Below, one piece after another: positions 7,194-17,516 of a stretch of 31,384 bases of DNA. Numbering within the stretch: the stretch's first letter is position 1; every line of letters starts with the position of its first letter. The stretch covers positions 1 to 31,384 of IMG/VR virus record IMGVR_UViG_3300042383_000552; one strand, given 5' to 3'. Position numbers and translations under genes: made by a program. The stretch is from a virus. The notes beneath the pieces were generated by a model that was given only the letters and a program-made list of their open reading frames with translations, was not told the origin of the DNA and ran no database searches.

Positions 7194-9604
7194 TGGCAAA
7201 AGGTAAAGGCATAAGGAAGCTACCAGGTTCTTTCGTAGATGGAAAGCCACAGCCGTCTCTGTATACCACAGATGACACTTTGGCAACTCCTGAGCAGCTT
7301 CGCAATATCAAGAAGCACAACACAGAAGCTAAAGCTTCGGTAAGGGGGTCAAAGCCCAAGATCAATGTCCCTGGTGGATTTGTAAAAACTGAAATCCAGG
7401 AAGGTAATACGGATTCTCCAGAGTATTCAATTGGAGCTATTAAGGCTGCGGTCGGTAGGGCTCGAAAAGAAATTCGCGGAGAAAAAGTAGATATTGAGGT
7501 TAAGGGCGGATCTCTAAAAACTGTTCTTGAGCCAGCCAAGGTAAAGGTAAGGAAGTCAGAACCTCTTAGAAGCGCAGTTGCAAATCGAAATGCAACCAAG
7601 GCTGGCAAGGGGAAGACGATCCCAGGCATGATTGTTTCGGGCGGAAAGATTGCCAGCAAAAAGATTGTTGCCGACTACTCCAAGATGTCGAACCTCACTG
7701 ATGCCCAGAAGAAGGCACTCAGCATGGAGAAGCAGCGCCTCAATGCCATTGGCGAGGTAGCCGAGGAGAACGAGTACTTCGGGATTATCGGTGATGCCAT
7801 TGTAAAGAAGCAGATGGTTGAGCCTGAGCAGAACCGGATGCGTGCACTCTACCGACGATACGACCACTACTTCCACCCACAGACTTTCACTCTTGGCGGA
7901 GCAGACCACTGGGCAGAAGACCCAAGCGCACGTCTTTCAGGGCGGTCGCACGTTTCTGTAAACGTCCATGCCTCTTACGTGCAGATCCCAGCATCTCTTC
8001 AAGCAGTAACGCCTATTGTAAACTACACTCCAACTGGACCTACAGAAGAGGAAAGAAACCAGGCAAGCAGAAGGGAGAGACTCTTCTACGCGTGGTGGGA
8101 TAACAACGAGTTTGACCTGCGTCTCGAGGAGGCGTCTCTGCTTAAGGCTCTTTATGGAACAACTGCAGCAAAGGTATACTGGGACCCAACCAGGAAGATG
8201 CCACGGGTACAGATTGTAGATACCCCAGAAAATCTTTACCTGGGATACGGAACGTCTGACTATAGCAGGATTGACTGGGCTCTATACAGCTACGGAGTTT
8301 CACCTCAAACTGCAATCGAGGACTACGGCATCAACGTTATTCCTGTAAATGACGGGAACAAGTGGTACCCATATACCTCGGCTAGCACGCACGATGACCC
8401 AATTGCTAGCATCTATCTGAACAGCTACCACAGAGATCCTATCCGGTATCAGACTGCATATGACCAGATGAAGATTGAGGTCATGGACTACTGGTACAAG
8501 CATCCGACTCAACCAGGAAAGCCACCGCTCGTCTGCAACGCTATCATCGTTGGGAACACTGTCGTCAAGAAGACCGAGCACCCAGAGATGGAAGGCGTCA
8601 TTCCTTACATTATGCTACGGAACAGCATGATCCCTGGAAGCCCATACGGAAAGCCAGAACTATACGACATTGAGCAACTGCTCCGAGAGAAGGACGAGAA
8701 GATAACCGCCCAGGCACAAATGATCCACTCTGTTGTCGGAGGACAGATGTGGCAGCTGGTGGGCGCGGAAGCTCCGGATGAGGTTCCTGCCAACGCTATC
8801 CCGAAGCCAAACCAGGTCGCTACCCCTGGGGCAGGTAACCGCATTGAATCCATCAACCCGTTCATCCCGCAGTTCCAGGTCGAGGACTACAACAAGCGTA
8901 TCGACCGCGAGCTTGCAGTGGTGTCTGGCCTTAACGACCTGCTCCTCGGTCTTGCTCCGTCGACCGTTCTCGGCTCGAGCCGTGCGATCGCTCAGCTCAT
9001 GGCTAACTACGAAGCACGAATCAGCCCGAAGAGAAAGATCCTTTACGCCTGGGTCCAATCTGTGTGGGAGGTTTGTGCAAGAATCTGGGAGAACAAGGAC
9101 AGGGCAGTGTCCAGTATCATCGACGGGGAATACACTATCTCGATTACGCCTCCAGAGCTTACGCCACGAGACACAATCGAGCTTGCCCAGACCGCCATCA
9201 ACCTGGTCCAGAACCGACTCTGGTCTGCCGAGCGTGCGATGGATCGCATGGGAGTTACTGACCCAGAGGGCGAGAAGGAGCTCATCCGCGAGGAGCAGAC
9301 GGACGCAACGCTCAACCCGGCAGCTGTACAGACAATGGGTGCTCTCATCCAGATGTTTTCCCAGATGCAGCAGCAGCCCCCGGCTCCTGCCCAGCAGATG
9401 GCACAGCAAGGACAGGCCAGCGCAATGGAGGCAATGGCAAGCCTGAACCCGCCACAGGGTGGCATGGAAATGTTGAACGCACCAACGGATGGCGGTATGC
9501 CGCCACAGGAGTCCCTGCCTATGAACGCGCAGGGTGGTGGAGCTGATCTAATGGCAATGCTGCAAGCAGCGCAAGGCGGGATACCGCAACAGGAAGGTGA
9601 ATAA
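7193..9604 (+). CDS. Portal protein with basic N-terminal extension
   Basis: An 803-residue protein immediately after TerL. The portal fold starts at about residue 200 (RMRALYRRYDHYF, then RRERLFYAWWDNNEFDLRL and LLKALYGTTAAKVYWD). It continues through the stem/wing region (YGKPELYDIEQLLREKDEKI, YEARISPKRKILYAWVQSVWE). The last about 90 residues are low-complexity Gln/Met/Pro/Ala/Gly. The first about 160 residues are basic and low in hydrophobics, unlike a standard portal N-terminus, and match the composition of the small basic proteins encoded just upstream. The protein forms the dodecameric DNA-entry vertex and binds TerL and the head-tail connector. The call rests on position and the conserved core; the extension is unexplained. 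Confidence 0.9.
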   Translation: MAKGKGIRKLPGSFVDGKPQPSLYTTDDTLATPEQLRNIKKHNTEAKASVRGSKPKINVPGGFVKTEIQEGNTDSPEYSIGAIKAAVGRARKEIRGEKVDIEVKGGSLKTVLEPAKVKVRKSEPLRSAVANRNATKAGKGKTIPGMIVSGGKIASKKIVADYSKMSNLTDAQKKALSMEKQRLNAIGEVAEENEYFGIIGDAIVKKQMVEPEQNRMRALYRRYDHYFHPQTFTLGGADHWAEDPSARLSGRSHVSVNVHASYVQIPASLQAVTPIVNYTPTGPTEEERNQASRRERLFYAWWDNNEFDLRLEEASLLKALYGTTAAKVYWDPTRKMPRVQIVDTPENLYLGYGTSDYSRIDWALYSYGVSPQTAIEDYGINVIPVNDGNKWYPYTSASTHDDPIASIYLNSYHRDPIRYQTAYDQMKIEVMDYWYKHPTQPGKPPLVCNAIIVGNTVVKKTEHPEMEGVIPYIMLRNSMIPGSPYGKPELYDIEQLLREKDEKITAQAQMIHSVVGGQMWQLVGAEAPDEVPANAIPKPNQVATPGAGNRIESINPFIPQFQVEDYNKRIDRELAVVSGLNDLLLGLAPSTVLGSSRAIAQLMANYEARISPKRKILYAWVQSVWEVCARIWENKDRAVSSIIDGEYTISITPPELTPRDTIELAQTAINLVQNRLWSAERAMDRMGVTDPEGEKELIREEQTDATLNPAAVQTMGALIQMFSQMQQQPPAPAQQMAQQGQASAMEAMASLNPPQGGMEMLNAPTDGGMPPQESLPMNAQGGGADLMAMLQAAQGGIPQQEGE

Positions 9605-9606
9605 AA

Positions 9607-12477
9607 ATGGCACGACGCGGTAGATTCGGTCGATCTGGAACAAGCCAGAACCTAACTATGCTTGTTTACCAACTACTCAAGCAGCAGATGCAAGACGAGA
9701 TTGAGGCAATCCTCCAGGCGTACGAGACCAACATGAAGGATGGAAAGTACACCAGCCAGTTCAACGGACAGAACGTTGACGGCCAGTTTGTCATTGATTA
9801 CTACAAGCAGATGCTTGCCGGCTTCCCGCCTGGAACCACGGAGTACGAGACCATCAACTCGAGGCTCGAGGAGTTCGAGCGGCAGTACCGAACGGACGTC
9901 CAGAACCTAATTATCAACGCAATGAACAACGGTACGCAGATTGACTTCGGTCTCCTTGGCAACGACTTCCAGAACAAGGGTATCTCTGAGGTCACCGTGT
10001 CCGACCTCGCCGGATGGGCAGACCAGGAGATCGCTGACCTCATTGCAAACGGAGAGACTGAGCAGGCAGACAAGCTAAGCGGCGCTGTGTTCGTAGCCAA
10101 GTTCAACGTAGCCAATGACGGCAAGGATGCAGCCTACAAGCGCGGAGAGATCACAGCTGCAGAGTACGCAAGCTGGCTCGGCAAGCAGGCACAGTCGTCG
10201 CTTGACGCCGGCATGACGGAGAGCAGCGAGGCCTACCGCCAGATCATGGGTCTTCAGGCTGGCATGCTCAAGATCGCCCGGACAGAAGGTCGTGTCGAGG
10301 CGTACAACAACTATACCAGCACAATGAACTCGCTAATGAATCGTCTTGACACTGCGGCAACTAAGCTGTTTGACAAGTACAAGTCTCTTGGCGGGATCTA
10401 CTCGTCAGTAATTGACGGGCTTATTGCTGCTAACGGCGGTGATGCATATAAGGCTATGCAGGCACTTGCCGATGCAAGGAAGAAAGGCGACCAAGAACTT
10501 GGCGCCGTTTACGGAGCTATCTTCAACGAGATGGGGACAGACCCAGAGGAGATGTCATTTGGCGACGCGGTAAACGAAGTGACTTCACGGTTTGTACAGA
10601 TGCAAGACAATGGATTTAGTGGGGTAAGCCCAGACGACGTAGGTAAGCTAAACGATACCGTTGACGCAATCATTGCAGGAAACAACGAGTTCGTTGCGAA
10701 CAGTGGCATCTCATTCAACAGCGGTGCCGGTCAGGCTGCGGTATCCAGCCTATACAAGGACCTTCGAGCAGCTGGTGCCTACGCAGTACAAGAGGGAGTT
10801 CAGCAAGATCTGGTCTCCGGACAACCAAGCCTGGTCCTAGACGCGTGGAAAAAGTTTGGGTCTATGGTTTCTGGTGTTGATACAACCGGTTACGAGTGGC
10901 TAGTTGGAATGTCACAGGGCAAGTTTTCTACTCAACTTATTGGGCCCGAGCAAAGGGCGTGGTTTACTCCAACTCAACTACAGGATGGGTACATTACTCA
11001 AGATGAGTTTGACGCCGCTGTAATGTCAAGGCCATTCAATGAGAATGAAGTTACTGGATGGGTAGATGCCATTGCTGTAAACGCGACTAAACTTCTACCG
11101 TTCCCTGGCGCTTCGGGTGCTGCTGACGTGTCAGCAAACAGCGCAATTAAAGGGTTCCTTGATGCCATGGTGCACGACTCTATCATTAGAAACGGCGGCA
11201 CAATGGTTGTTCAGCCAAGCGGCGTAATGTCCGTGACCACAAATCCAAGAAACGTTGACGGATACAATATGGCAAGAACAGTAATGCTACCAACTGGATC
11301 TGATGGAAAGATTAGGTTTGCAAAATCTATTCCTCTACAGATTATGGCTGATGCTCCACAAAGTAACCCAGAGCCTTATAACTTCCCGGTGAGCATTCAG
11401 GTATTTAATAGTGGTGGGAATGCCGGAGCAAACAACACGTTCATGGTAATCGAGGGAAGCCAAGGGCAATCCCATCAGGTTCCGTGGTACCAGGGCAAGA
11501 AGTGGCTTGAGGCCATTGGTATCGTTGTGGACGACACATCGTTCCACACGCCTGGTGAGTATGGTTCTTCTGTCTACATCCGTGCAGATGACCTTAAGTC
11601 AAGCAAGCCAGACCAGTGGACTGAAGCGTTCAAAAACTTTGACAACCCAGCAAGCGACTGGTTCTGGGGTAAATCAACTGCAGGAAATGGTCTTGGTATC
11701 ATTAATGTAAACGAGAACACTGTATCATCTACATACAACTACGGTCTAATTGGAAAGCAAGAGTACCTTGACAGCGTCATCACTGGCATTCTGTCGAACG
11801 GCAGGGACTCGATCCTGGCCGCAGCTACAGATCTTGCCAAGAAGGAAGGTAGGGAAGTTGACAGGGACCACATCAACCGTGCTGCGTTTGAAATGATCCC
11901 ATTCCTTCCAAAGTCAAACAACACCAACTTGTTTGATATTCCGCTGCTTATGAAGAATCCGAAGATCACTTCGGCATTCAACACGTGGTTCCCTGCGATC
12001 AAGGCCGGTAGTGGTCTAGCAACGATGCAGCCAGGGGCTATCCCTAATCAATCGCTGTTCCCGAACTACAACCCAGCCTCTACATATAATCCACCCGGAA
12101 CTGGCAACCCGCTAACATCCGGGAATCCGAACTGGAAGTGGAAGCCAGAGACCCAGGTACCAGCTCAGCCACAGGGAGGCGGTCAGGGTTTCAACCCAAT
12201 GAATGTCATTGGTGGCTTGGTGTCTGGTGTGTCTAGCTTCATCGGAGAGGCGTTTAAGAACAAGCCGGCAATGGTGCAGAAGCTTCCTAAGGTCACTGCG
12301 AAGCCTGCAACGACAGCGTCTACTCCTACTGTGAAGGTGTCTAGCTACGCAACTGGATACACAAAGCCAGCAACGCAGACGACACCAACCTACGGGATTA
12401 GGCCTACAACGACAAAGCCTACTAACGTAGTCAAGGCAGACGTTCCTAATCCAAGGTACACAAGGGGCATCTTCTAG
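9607..12477 (+). CDS. Large uncharacterised protein between portal and scaffold (956 aa), probable virion protein
   Basis: A 956-residue protein with an RBS (GGAAGGTG) ahead of ATG 9607. The first about 330 residues are mostly helical, with repeated acidic/Gln-rich heptad-like stretches, after a basic start (MARRGRFGRSG). The middle is mixed and Asn/Ser-rich. The C-terminal about 130 residues are Pro/Thr/Gly/Asn-rich and disordered, with one hydrophobic glycine-containing segment (NVIGGLVSGVSSFIGEAF). I recognise no enzyme motif. Its place between portal and scaffold, and its translational coupling to the next giant gene (TAGTG), suggest a virion component, perhaps an internal or ejected protein. 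A tape measure is conceivable but would be in an unusual place. Confidence 0.85.
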   Translation: MARRGRFGRSGTSQNLTMLVYQLLKQQMQDEIEAILQAYETNMKDGKYTSQFNGQNVDGQFVIDYYKQMLAGFPPGTTEYETINSRLEEFERQYRTDVQNLIINAMNNGTQIDFGLLGNDFQNKGISEVTVSDLAGWADQEIADLIANGETEQADKLSGAVFVAKFNVANDGKDAAYKRGEITAAEYASWLGKQAQSSLDAGMTESSEAYRQIMGLQAGMLKIARTEGRVEAYNNYTSTMNSLMNRLDTAATKLFDKYKSLGGIYSSVIDGLIAANGGDAYKAMQALADARKKGDQELGAVYGAIFNEMGTDPEEMSFGDAVNEVTSRFVQMQDNGFSGVSPDDVGKLNDTVDAIIAGNNEFVANSGISFNSGAGQAAVSSLYKDLRAAGAYAVQEGVQQDLVSGQPSLVLDAWKKFGSMVSGVDTTGYEWLVGMSQGKFSTQLIGPEQRAWFTPTQLQDGYITQDEFDAAVMSRPFNENEVTGWVDAIAVNATKLLPFPGASGAADVSANSAIKGFLDAMVHDSIIRNGGTMVVQPSGVMSVTTNPRNVDGYNMARTVMLPTGSDGKIRFAKSIPLQIMADAPQSNPEPYNFPVSIQVFNSGGNAGANNTFMVIEGSQGQSHQVPWYQGKKWLEAIGIVVDDTSFHTPGEYGSSVYIRADDLKSSKPDQWTEAFKNFDNPASDWFWGKSTAGNGLGIINVNENTVSSTYNYGLIGKQEYLDSVITGILSNGRDSILAAATDLAKKEGREVDRDHINRAAFEMIPFLPKSNNTNLFDIPLLMKNPKITSAFNTWFPAIKAGSGLATMQPGAIPNQSLFPNYNPASTYNPPGTGNPLTSGNPNWKWKPETQVPAQPQGGGQGFNPMNVIGGLVSGVSSFIGEAFKNKPAMVQKLPKVTAKPATTASTPTVKVSSYATGYTKPATQTTPTYGIRPTTTKPTNVVKADVPNPRYTRGIF

Positions 12478-15400
12478 TGCCAGTATATTACTCGGGTAAT
12501 AACGAGCTACAGCTCCCAACGCTCCCGAACGAGCCAAAGGGACTTACCGTAGACATCGGCGGTGATACTCGTCTAAGCACGCTTCAGCCGCACGAGGAGC
12601 TTGCCAAGAAGTTCGGCGTTGCCATCGAAGATACCGTGAAGACCGGTATCGGGATCGGCAGCTCCATCCCTGGCGTCAAGGAAGTTACTAAGGCTGTGGC
12701 GGATTCTCCGATTGGAGACGCCGCCGGGTCCTTCTTCGACATCCTGAACATCCCAAGCGAGATCGTCCAGGGCATTGCTGCCAGGATGCGCATGGGAGCT
12801 GACGACCTTCCGATGGACATCAAGAACATGATCGCCATGGGGAAGAGCGATGACGAGATCGTGAAGTACATGATCGACACACAGCGCTCGTTCTCAAACG
12901 ATCGGTCCGCGAACCTGCTCTTCTCGATCCTGCTTGATCCACTCAACTTCACTCCGCTTGCACTTGGCAAGGTGCGATATCTCAAGACGCTCACAGGACT
13001 TACAGGAGGTGTAGCCGGTGGCGCCCTGGGCGGTACCCTCCTTGCCGGACCGGTTGGTACACTGGGCGGAGCGTTGGTCGGGTCGACTCTTGCTGCTCGC
13101 AAGTTCACCTCCAAGATGGACAAGATCCGCGATGCCGCAACTGCTGCCGAGAAGGCTGACGACATGCCGAAATTGAGCGCACTTGAAAGCGCGCTCAACA
13201 AACTTGATCGACCAGTTGGATATGACGCGATGCAGAAGCTGCGGACTGGTAGCTCAATGACTGCAGCTATAGACAAGGCAAACGAGGTTATCTCTGAAGT
13301 CAGCAAGTCGGATGCCGATGAGGCAATCAAGGCCGACAGAATCCGGGTGCAGAAGGCTGAGATTTCAAATTCCGAAGAGGCGATGAAGAGCATGGGCGCA
13401 ATCTCTAATCCGATTGCGCTTGGTATCTACAACGGTATCGTTGGCGGCAAGAACACTATCCTATCCCCTATCCAAAAAAGGATTAGCCTTGCAGTGTTCG
13501 GATCGGCAGAGCAGGGGATGTTCCGCGAGGCTGGTGGCGCAGTTGTCAACGAAACTGCAGACATCATCTCTGACGGAATGCTTTCACAGCATAAGACGCA
13601 GCTACAGGAGCAGCTTGGGCGTGGCATGGCTGCTCTCGGGATCGGCGGTATCCAGAGGGCAATGTTCACCATGGAGAACACCCTTGGTCTAAAGATTGCA
13701 AACCGAAGAGCAGAGGCTTACTTTGCTGCCCTGAACAAGGTCAGCGCTGACGAGGCTGCCGGAGTTGTATTTACAAACAAGAACGAGGCAATCGCTGACG
13801 AGATGATTCGCATGGCTACAGAGGCGTCAGGAAATGCCAACGAATACTTCAGGACCACAAGCAGGGCGGAAGTCCTTTCCACCATCGATAGGTTGCAGAC
13901 CACCGCTCTTCCGGACGCACTACGTGCTGGGCCAAAGACTACTCAGGCAATCCAGGACATCGGGGCAGAGATTAGCAACCAGCTTATTGAGTCTCGCGTA
14001 CAGACGTCAAGGATTGGCGGTGGCAGCCTGGAAGAGGTTGTGCTCGACCAGATCCGCAAGGTAGGCGCTGATGGATTTGCAGCAGAGGGCGGCTCTGAGT
14101 TGCGTCGCGCAATCCAAGAGATCATCCCTCGTGTATCCAGCAAGGCAGCTGCCAAGTCCGAGTTTACTGCAAACATGAAGAGCATCTTCGCAAGGTACGG
14201 TGTTGACCCGAACGCTCCGGCTACAATGTCCGCTATTGACGACAAGTTCGAGAGGATCTTCGGCAAGCTGTTCGACGAGGGCGGCCAGCTTGCCAAGAAC
14301 GAGAGCGCTACCGAGGTAGCACGTCGTTTGCTTGTCACCGAGCTGAGCTCATACTCTACTGCCAACTCAGCAGCGGCCGAGTTCAACAGGACAATGGCAG
14401 GACTACTCGATACGAATAGCAACGCTTTTAAGAAACTTGCAGAAGAGATTGGCCCAGAGAACGCATCTAAGCTTGCGGGTACTCTTGAGGTCATCTCCAA
14501 GAACATCGGCAAGATCCACGTTGCACGTCAGGGTTTTATGTTCCGAGGCAAGGTTGTCGCCCTGATCAACGTTTGGGACGAGATTGCTGCAGCATCAGAC
14601 ACTGCGGTTGGCAAGATTGACAGGACTGACGTTCGCGTGTCTGGTCTTGTTCCAGAGGTAAACGAGACCGTTGGTACGATTGGAGACGTTCAGAAGATCC
14701 GAACGCTGATCGTAGACAAGATCACAAAGGCGCGACGGTCCACAGAAGAGATGAGCACAGAGTATATTGACATGCTAAAGAAGCTCAACACCAAGCTAGG
14801 AAAGGCAAAGAACCTTGCAGACGTCAGAAGGATCTGGCAGGAGACTGCGTACAACTCGCTGGATGACGTTCGTGCCTCCATGGGCAACCTCAATAAGCCG
14901 TCAGATCTGCATCAGTTCTTGAAGCAAGCCCTCGATGAGGGGCTTGTTATTGATCCTCTGACTAAGGCTGAGCAAGGCATTGTTGAGGCAGCAATGAACC
15001 TAATGAAGATTAACCCTGAGGTAATGTCAGTATTCACTAAGGGCGGGGCGTATCGACTGGCAAGGCAGCCTCAAGGGAACCTGATGTCCAGAGCAGAGGT
15101 AATCCGACACTCAGACCCTACTCAGATGCGAAACATCATGATGCGAAGACGAATCGCTCCATACATTGACATGACCAGCCACCACTTCGACGACGTCGCA
15201 ATGGAGGGCCGATACAACCTAAGCCGATTCCAGCACATCATGAATACCATCTTCTCCCCTATTGGCCAGGATGCCGTTGCCGCAAGCATCCGCCGCAGGA
15301 TGGCGTCGTACATGGCACGCGGTGGCGTTGGAGAAAACCAGATCGAAGCTATCCTTGACGAGCTCCTTGTCAAGGCAATCGAGCAGAAGATCTCCCCGCG

Positions 15401-17516
15401 AGGTCTTGATCACAAGGTAATATACGATGCATTCAAGCGCGGGTTCGAAGCAACGTCCGGGCCAGGATCGTTCGAGGCGTTCAAGAGGAACTGGAAACTC
15501 AACAGCATCAGCGACTCAGACTTTGAGCCGGTAAATGCCCTTATGCACTCGTTCCGTGGAGACACGAATGTGGTCGGCTTGACACAGGCTGCAACAGGCA
15601 CAGCTAAGGAGTGGAGTCCATGGATTGCCGGGTGGACGGACAAGTGGTATCCAAATCTAAAGTTCCGACTAAACCCTATTTACTTTGTACAAGAGTTCCT
15701 AGAAAGCCCGACTCTAAACTCTGCGCGTGGAGTTGACTCCACCGTTCTGTCTGGCATTACATCTGACGGTAAGGCATACTACATCAGCGCCGGCGAGGCG
15801 AAGGACCTAGCAGTCATCAGCCCTGAGGCGCACGCGGTCATTGACAACAACAACTTCCTAGCAGTCTTTAGGGAAGACATGCTCAAGCAGGCGCTTACTG
15901 GGCGATACGAAGATGTAGTCGCCGCAAGTGGATCACTCAAGAACTCACGCCTTGCTCGGGGATGGGACAATTTGTCACAGCGCAAGGAAGCGCAGCGCGA
16001 TGCCCTTACGCTCAACCTTACAGCGCAGCAGTTCTCCGATAGCCTGATGAAGAACAACCCGGAGTTCTGGTCTGCACTAGTATCGCACTATGGTCTGAAG
16101 GACCCGCGAGACGTGTTCGTCAACTTCGTTGAGTTCCGAAGAAGTCTGTCAAACCCAGAGCGAATTGCCACGCAGATCGACCTTGCTCGGCCTGCGGCGT
16201 TTGGATACTCTAAGGTCGTTGACCCAAAGATGCGAATCGTATCCGACGTAGAGAATCTTCTGTTCAGGAACATCCCGATCGGAGGAAGGCTTCCGGTTGA
16301 CGACGCAGACATTCTCGATGTTCTGTCTACGTATGAAGTAGCAGCAAAGAACGCGCACAAACTTCGCCCTGACGTGCTGGCTGACAACATTTCAATTGCA
16401 CAGACGCAGCTCCGAGATGGGGCGTACGACATGAGCTCAATTACCCCAGCGCTTGACGACCTCAAGCTGACCGCTGTGAAGATGAAGCAACACCGTATCA
16501 CTAACCCTAATGACGAGTATCCTGCAGAGCTGCTTGCCGAGTACGAGCAGAAAATTGGAAATGTCAAGTCTTCGTTCGGGGCGGCAAAGTTCCAGGCACG
16601 AATTGCAGAGCACCGCTTCGAGGCTACGCAGGAGCTCATGCGCCTAGCCGGGTTTGCAACTGTTGACGGTCAGCTTACACAGGAGACGGCCAACATTGCA
16701 CAGGCCCTGGCGATGGGCGCAGGGTACGGCGGCGACATTACTGGAATTAGTACTGTTGTCGACAAGACAGTGCGCGAGCTGATCAGCCGTGGCTTGTTTG
16801 TCGGATCAAAGGAGTTTACCAACGAGCTGGTCATGGAAGTGCGTCGCAAGTTTGGCAACGATGCCAAGACACTCAAGCTCCTAAGTGATGCCTCGTACCA
16901 GCTAGTTGCACGCCACGGGTCCGAAGAGATTGCGTACCGTGCGTTCCAGTATGTGTACAACAAGACGCTCGAGGAAGCGAACAGGGTCCACTACGTCAAC
17001 ACAAAGCGCAGCTTCTTCGAGAGGACGATCAACCACCCGGTACTTGGGTTCTACCCATACACTTACATGTTCAAGAAGATCCTGCCAGAGATGATGGCGT
17101 TTATGTTCAAGCGTCCGTTCGGCGTCACCGCTCCGTTCGCAGGGTACCAGGCATATTCGAAGATCAGGGAGTACGTTGAGTACGAGCTCGAGAATGATTA
17201 CGAGCTAAAGACGGCAATCGAGTCCAAGCCGGAGACAATGTTCATGCTAACGTCTCTGTTCCCAGGCGTGCCGTGGGACATCTCGGTCGTACCACCTTCC
17301 TGGCTGCGAGCAGTATCGCGCAGAATGTCTGGCCAGTCCGACAAGGACGTCGACCTCTTCAGCAACATCCTGCAAGAGGACATCCTGGACAGGACAACAA
17401 ACATCGGCGGCGTAGCAGCGCTCAGCCGAGGACTTAGCGTAGGTTCGGAGCTTATGAGCTCCAGTGAACAGCCTATACTTGAACAGGCTGAATATAAAAT
17501 CCCTAGGATTCCCTAG
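12477..17516 (+). CDS. Giant uncharacterised virion-type protein (1679 aa) with glycine-zipper segment
   Basis: GTG at 12477 (AAGGGG upstream) shares one base with the previous stop. The 1679-residue product is the largest in the window. Residues about 173-207 are a hydrophobic glycine zipper (GGVAGGALGGTLLAGPVGTL...), followed by long charged helical regions. A distinct region near residues 870-1060 is rich in Arg/Met (MRRRIAPYIDM). The C-terminal part contains an aromatic hydrophobic stretch (HPVLGFYPYTYMFKKILPEM). I see no polymerase, protease or lysozyme motif that I can defend. Length, a membrane-active-looking segment and location among head genes fit an ejection/internal virion protein, but the function is not established. 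Two inverted repeats lie at its 3' end. Confidence 0.88.
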   Translation: MPVYYSGNNELQLPTLPNEPKGLTVDIGGDTRLSTLQPHEELAKKFGVAIEDTVKTGIGIGSSIPGVKEVTKAVADSPIGDAAGSFFDILNIPSEIVQGIAARMRMGADDLPMDIKNMIAMGKSDDEIVKYMIDTQRSFSNDRSANLLFSILLDPLNFTPLALGKVRYLKTLTGLTGGVAGGALGGTLLAGPVGTLGGALVGSTLAARKFTSKMDKIRDAATAAEKADDMPKLSALESALNKLDRPVGYDAMQKLRTGSSMTAAIDKANEVISEVSKSDADEAIKADRIRVQKAEISNSEEAMKSMGAISNPIALGIYNGIVGGKNTILSPIQKRISLAVFGSAEQGMFREAGGAVVNETADIISDGMLSQHKTQLQEQLGRGMAALGIGGIQRAMFTMENTLGLKIANRRAEAYFAALNKVSADEAAGVVFTNKNEAIADEMIRMATEASGNANEYFRTTSRAEVLSTIDRLQTTALPDALRAGPKTTQAIQDIGAEISNQLIESRVQTSRIGGGSLEEVVLDQIRKVGADGFAAEGGSELRRAIQEIIPRVSSKAAAKSEFTANMKSIFARYGVDPNAPATMSAIDDKFERIFGKLFDEGGQLAKNESATEVARRLLVTELSSYSTANSAAAEFNRTMAGLLDTNSNAFKKLAEEIGPENASKLAGTLEVISKNIGKIHVARQGFMFRGKVVALINVWDEIAAASDTAVGKIDRTDVRVSGLVPEVNETVGTIGDVQKIRTLIVDKITKARRSTEEMSTEYIDMLKKLNTKLGKAKNLADVRRIWQETAYNSLDDVRASMGNLNKPSDLHQFLKQALDEGLVIDPLTKAEQGIVEAAMNLMKINPEVMSVFTKGGAYRLARQPQGNLMSRAEVIRHSDPTQMRNIMMRRRIAPYIDMTSHHFDDVAMEGRYNLSRFQHIMNTIFSPIGQDAVAASIRRRMASYMARGGVGENQIEAILDELLVKAIEQKISPRGLDHKVIYDAFKRGFEATSGPGSFEAFKRNWKLNSISDSDFEPVNALMHSFRGDTNVVGLTQAATGTAKEWSPWIAGWTDKWYPNLKFRLNPIYFVQEFLESPTLNSARGVDSTVLSGITSDGKAYYISAGEAKDLAVISPEAHAVIDNNNFLAVFREDMLKQALTGRYEDVVAASGSLKNSRLARGWDNLSQRKEAQRDALTLNLTAQQFSDSLMKNNPEFWSALVSHYGLKDPRDVFVNFVEFRRSLSNPERIATQIDLARPAAFGYSKVVDPKMRIVSDVENLLFRNIPIGGRLPVDDADILDVLSTYEVAAKNAHKLRPDVLADNISIAQTQLRDGAYDMSSITPALDDLKLTAVKMKQHRITNPNDEYPAELLAEYEQKIGNVKSSFGAAKFQARIAEHRFEATQELMRLAGFATVDGQLTQETANIAQALAMGAGYGGDITGISTVVDKTVRELISRGLFVGSKEFTNELVMEVRRKFGNDAKTLKLLSDASYQLVARHGSEEIAYRAFQYVYNKTLEEANRVHYVNTKRSFFERTINHPVLGFYPYTYMFKKILPEMMAFMFKRPFGVTAPFAGYQAYSKIREYVEYELENDYELKTAIESKPETMFMLTSLFPGVPWDISVVPPSWLRAVSRRMSGQSDKDVDLFSNILQEDILDRTTNIGGVAALSRGLSVGSELMSSSEQPILEQAEYKIPRIP

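Noticed and set aside
8660-9409. Long open frames on both strands within the portal gene
   Set aside because: Portal coding is supported by family pattern; the alternatives have Arg/Ser- or Leu-rich non-protein-like composition.
12584-13393. Long - strand open frame (269 codons) opposite the giant gene
   Set aside because: It lies antisense to a well-coded gene, has Ser/Ala-rich low-complexity translation and no plausible ribosome site; a shadow frame.
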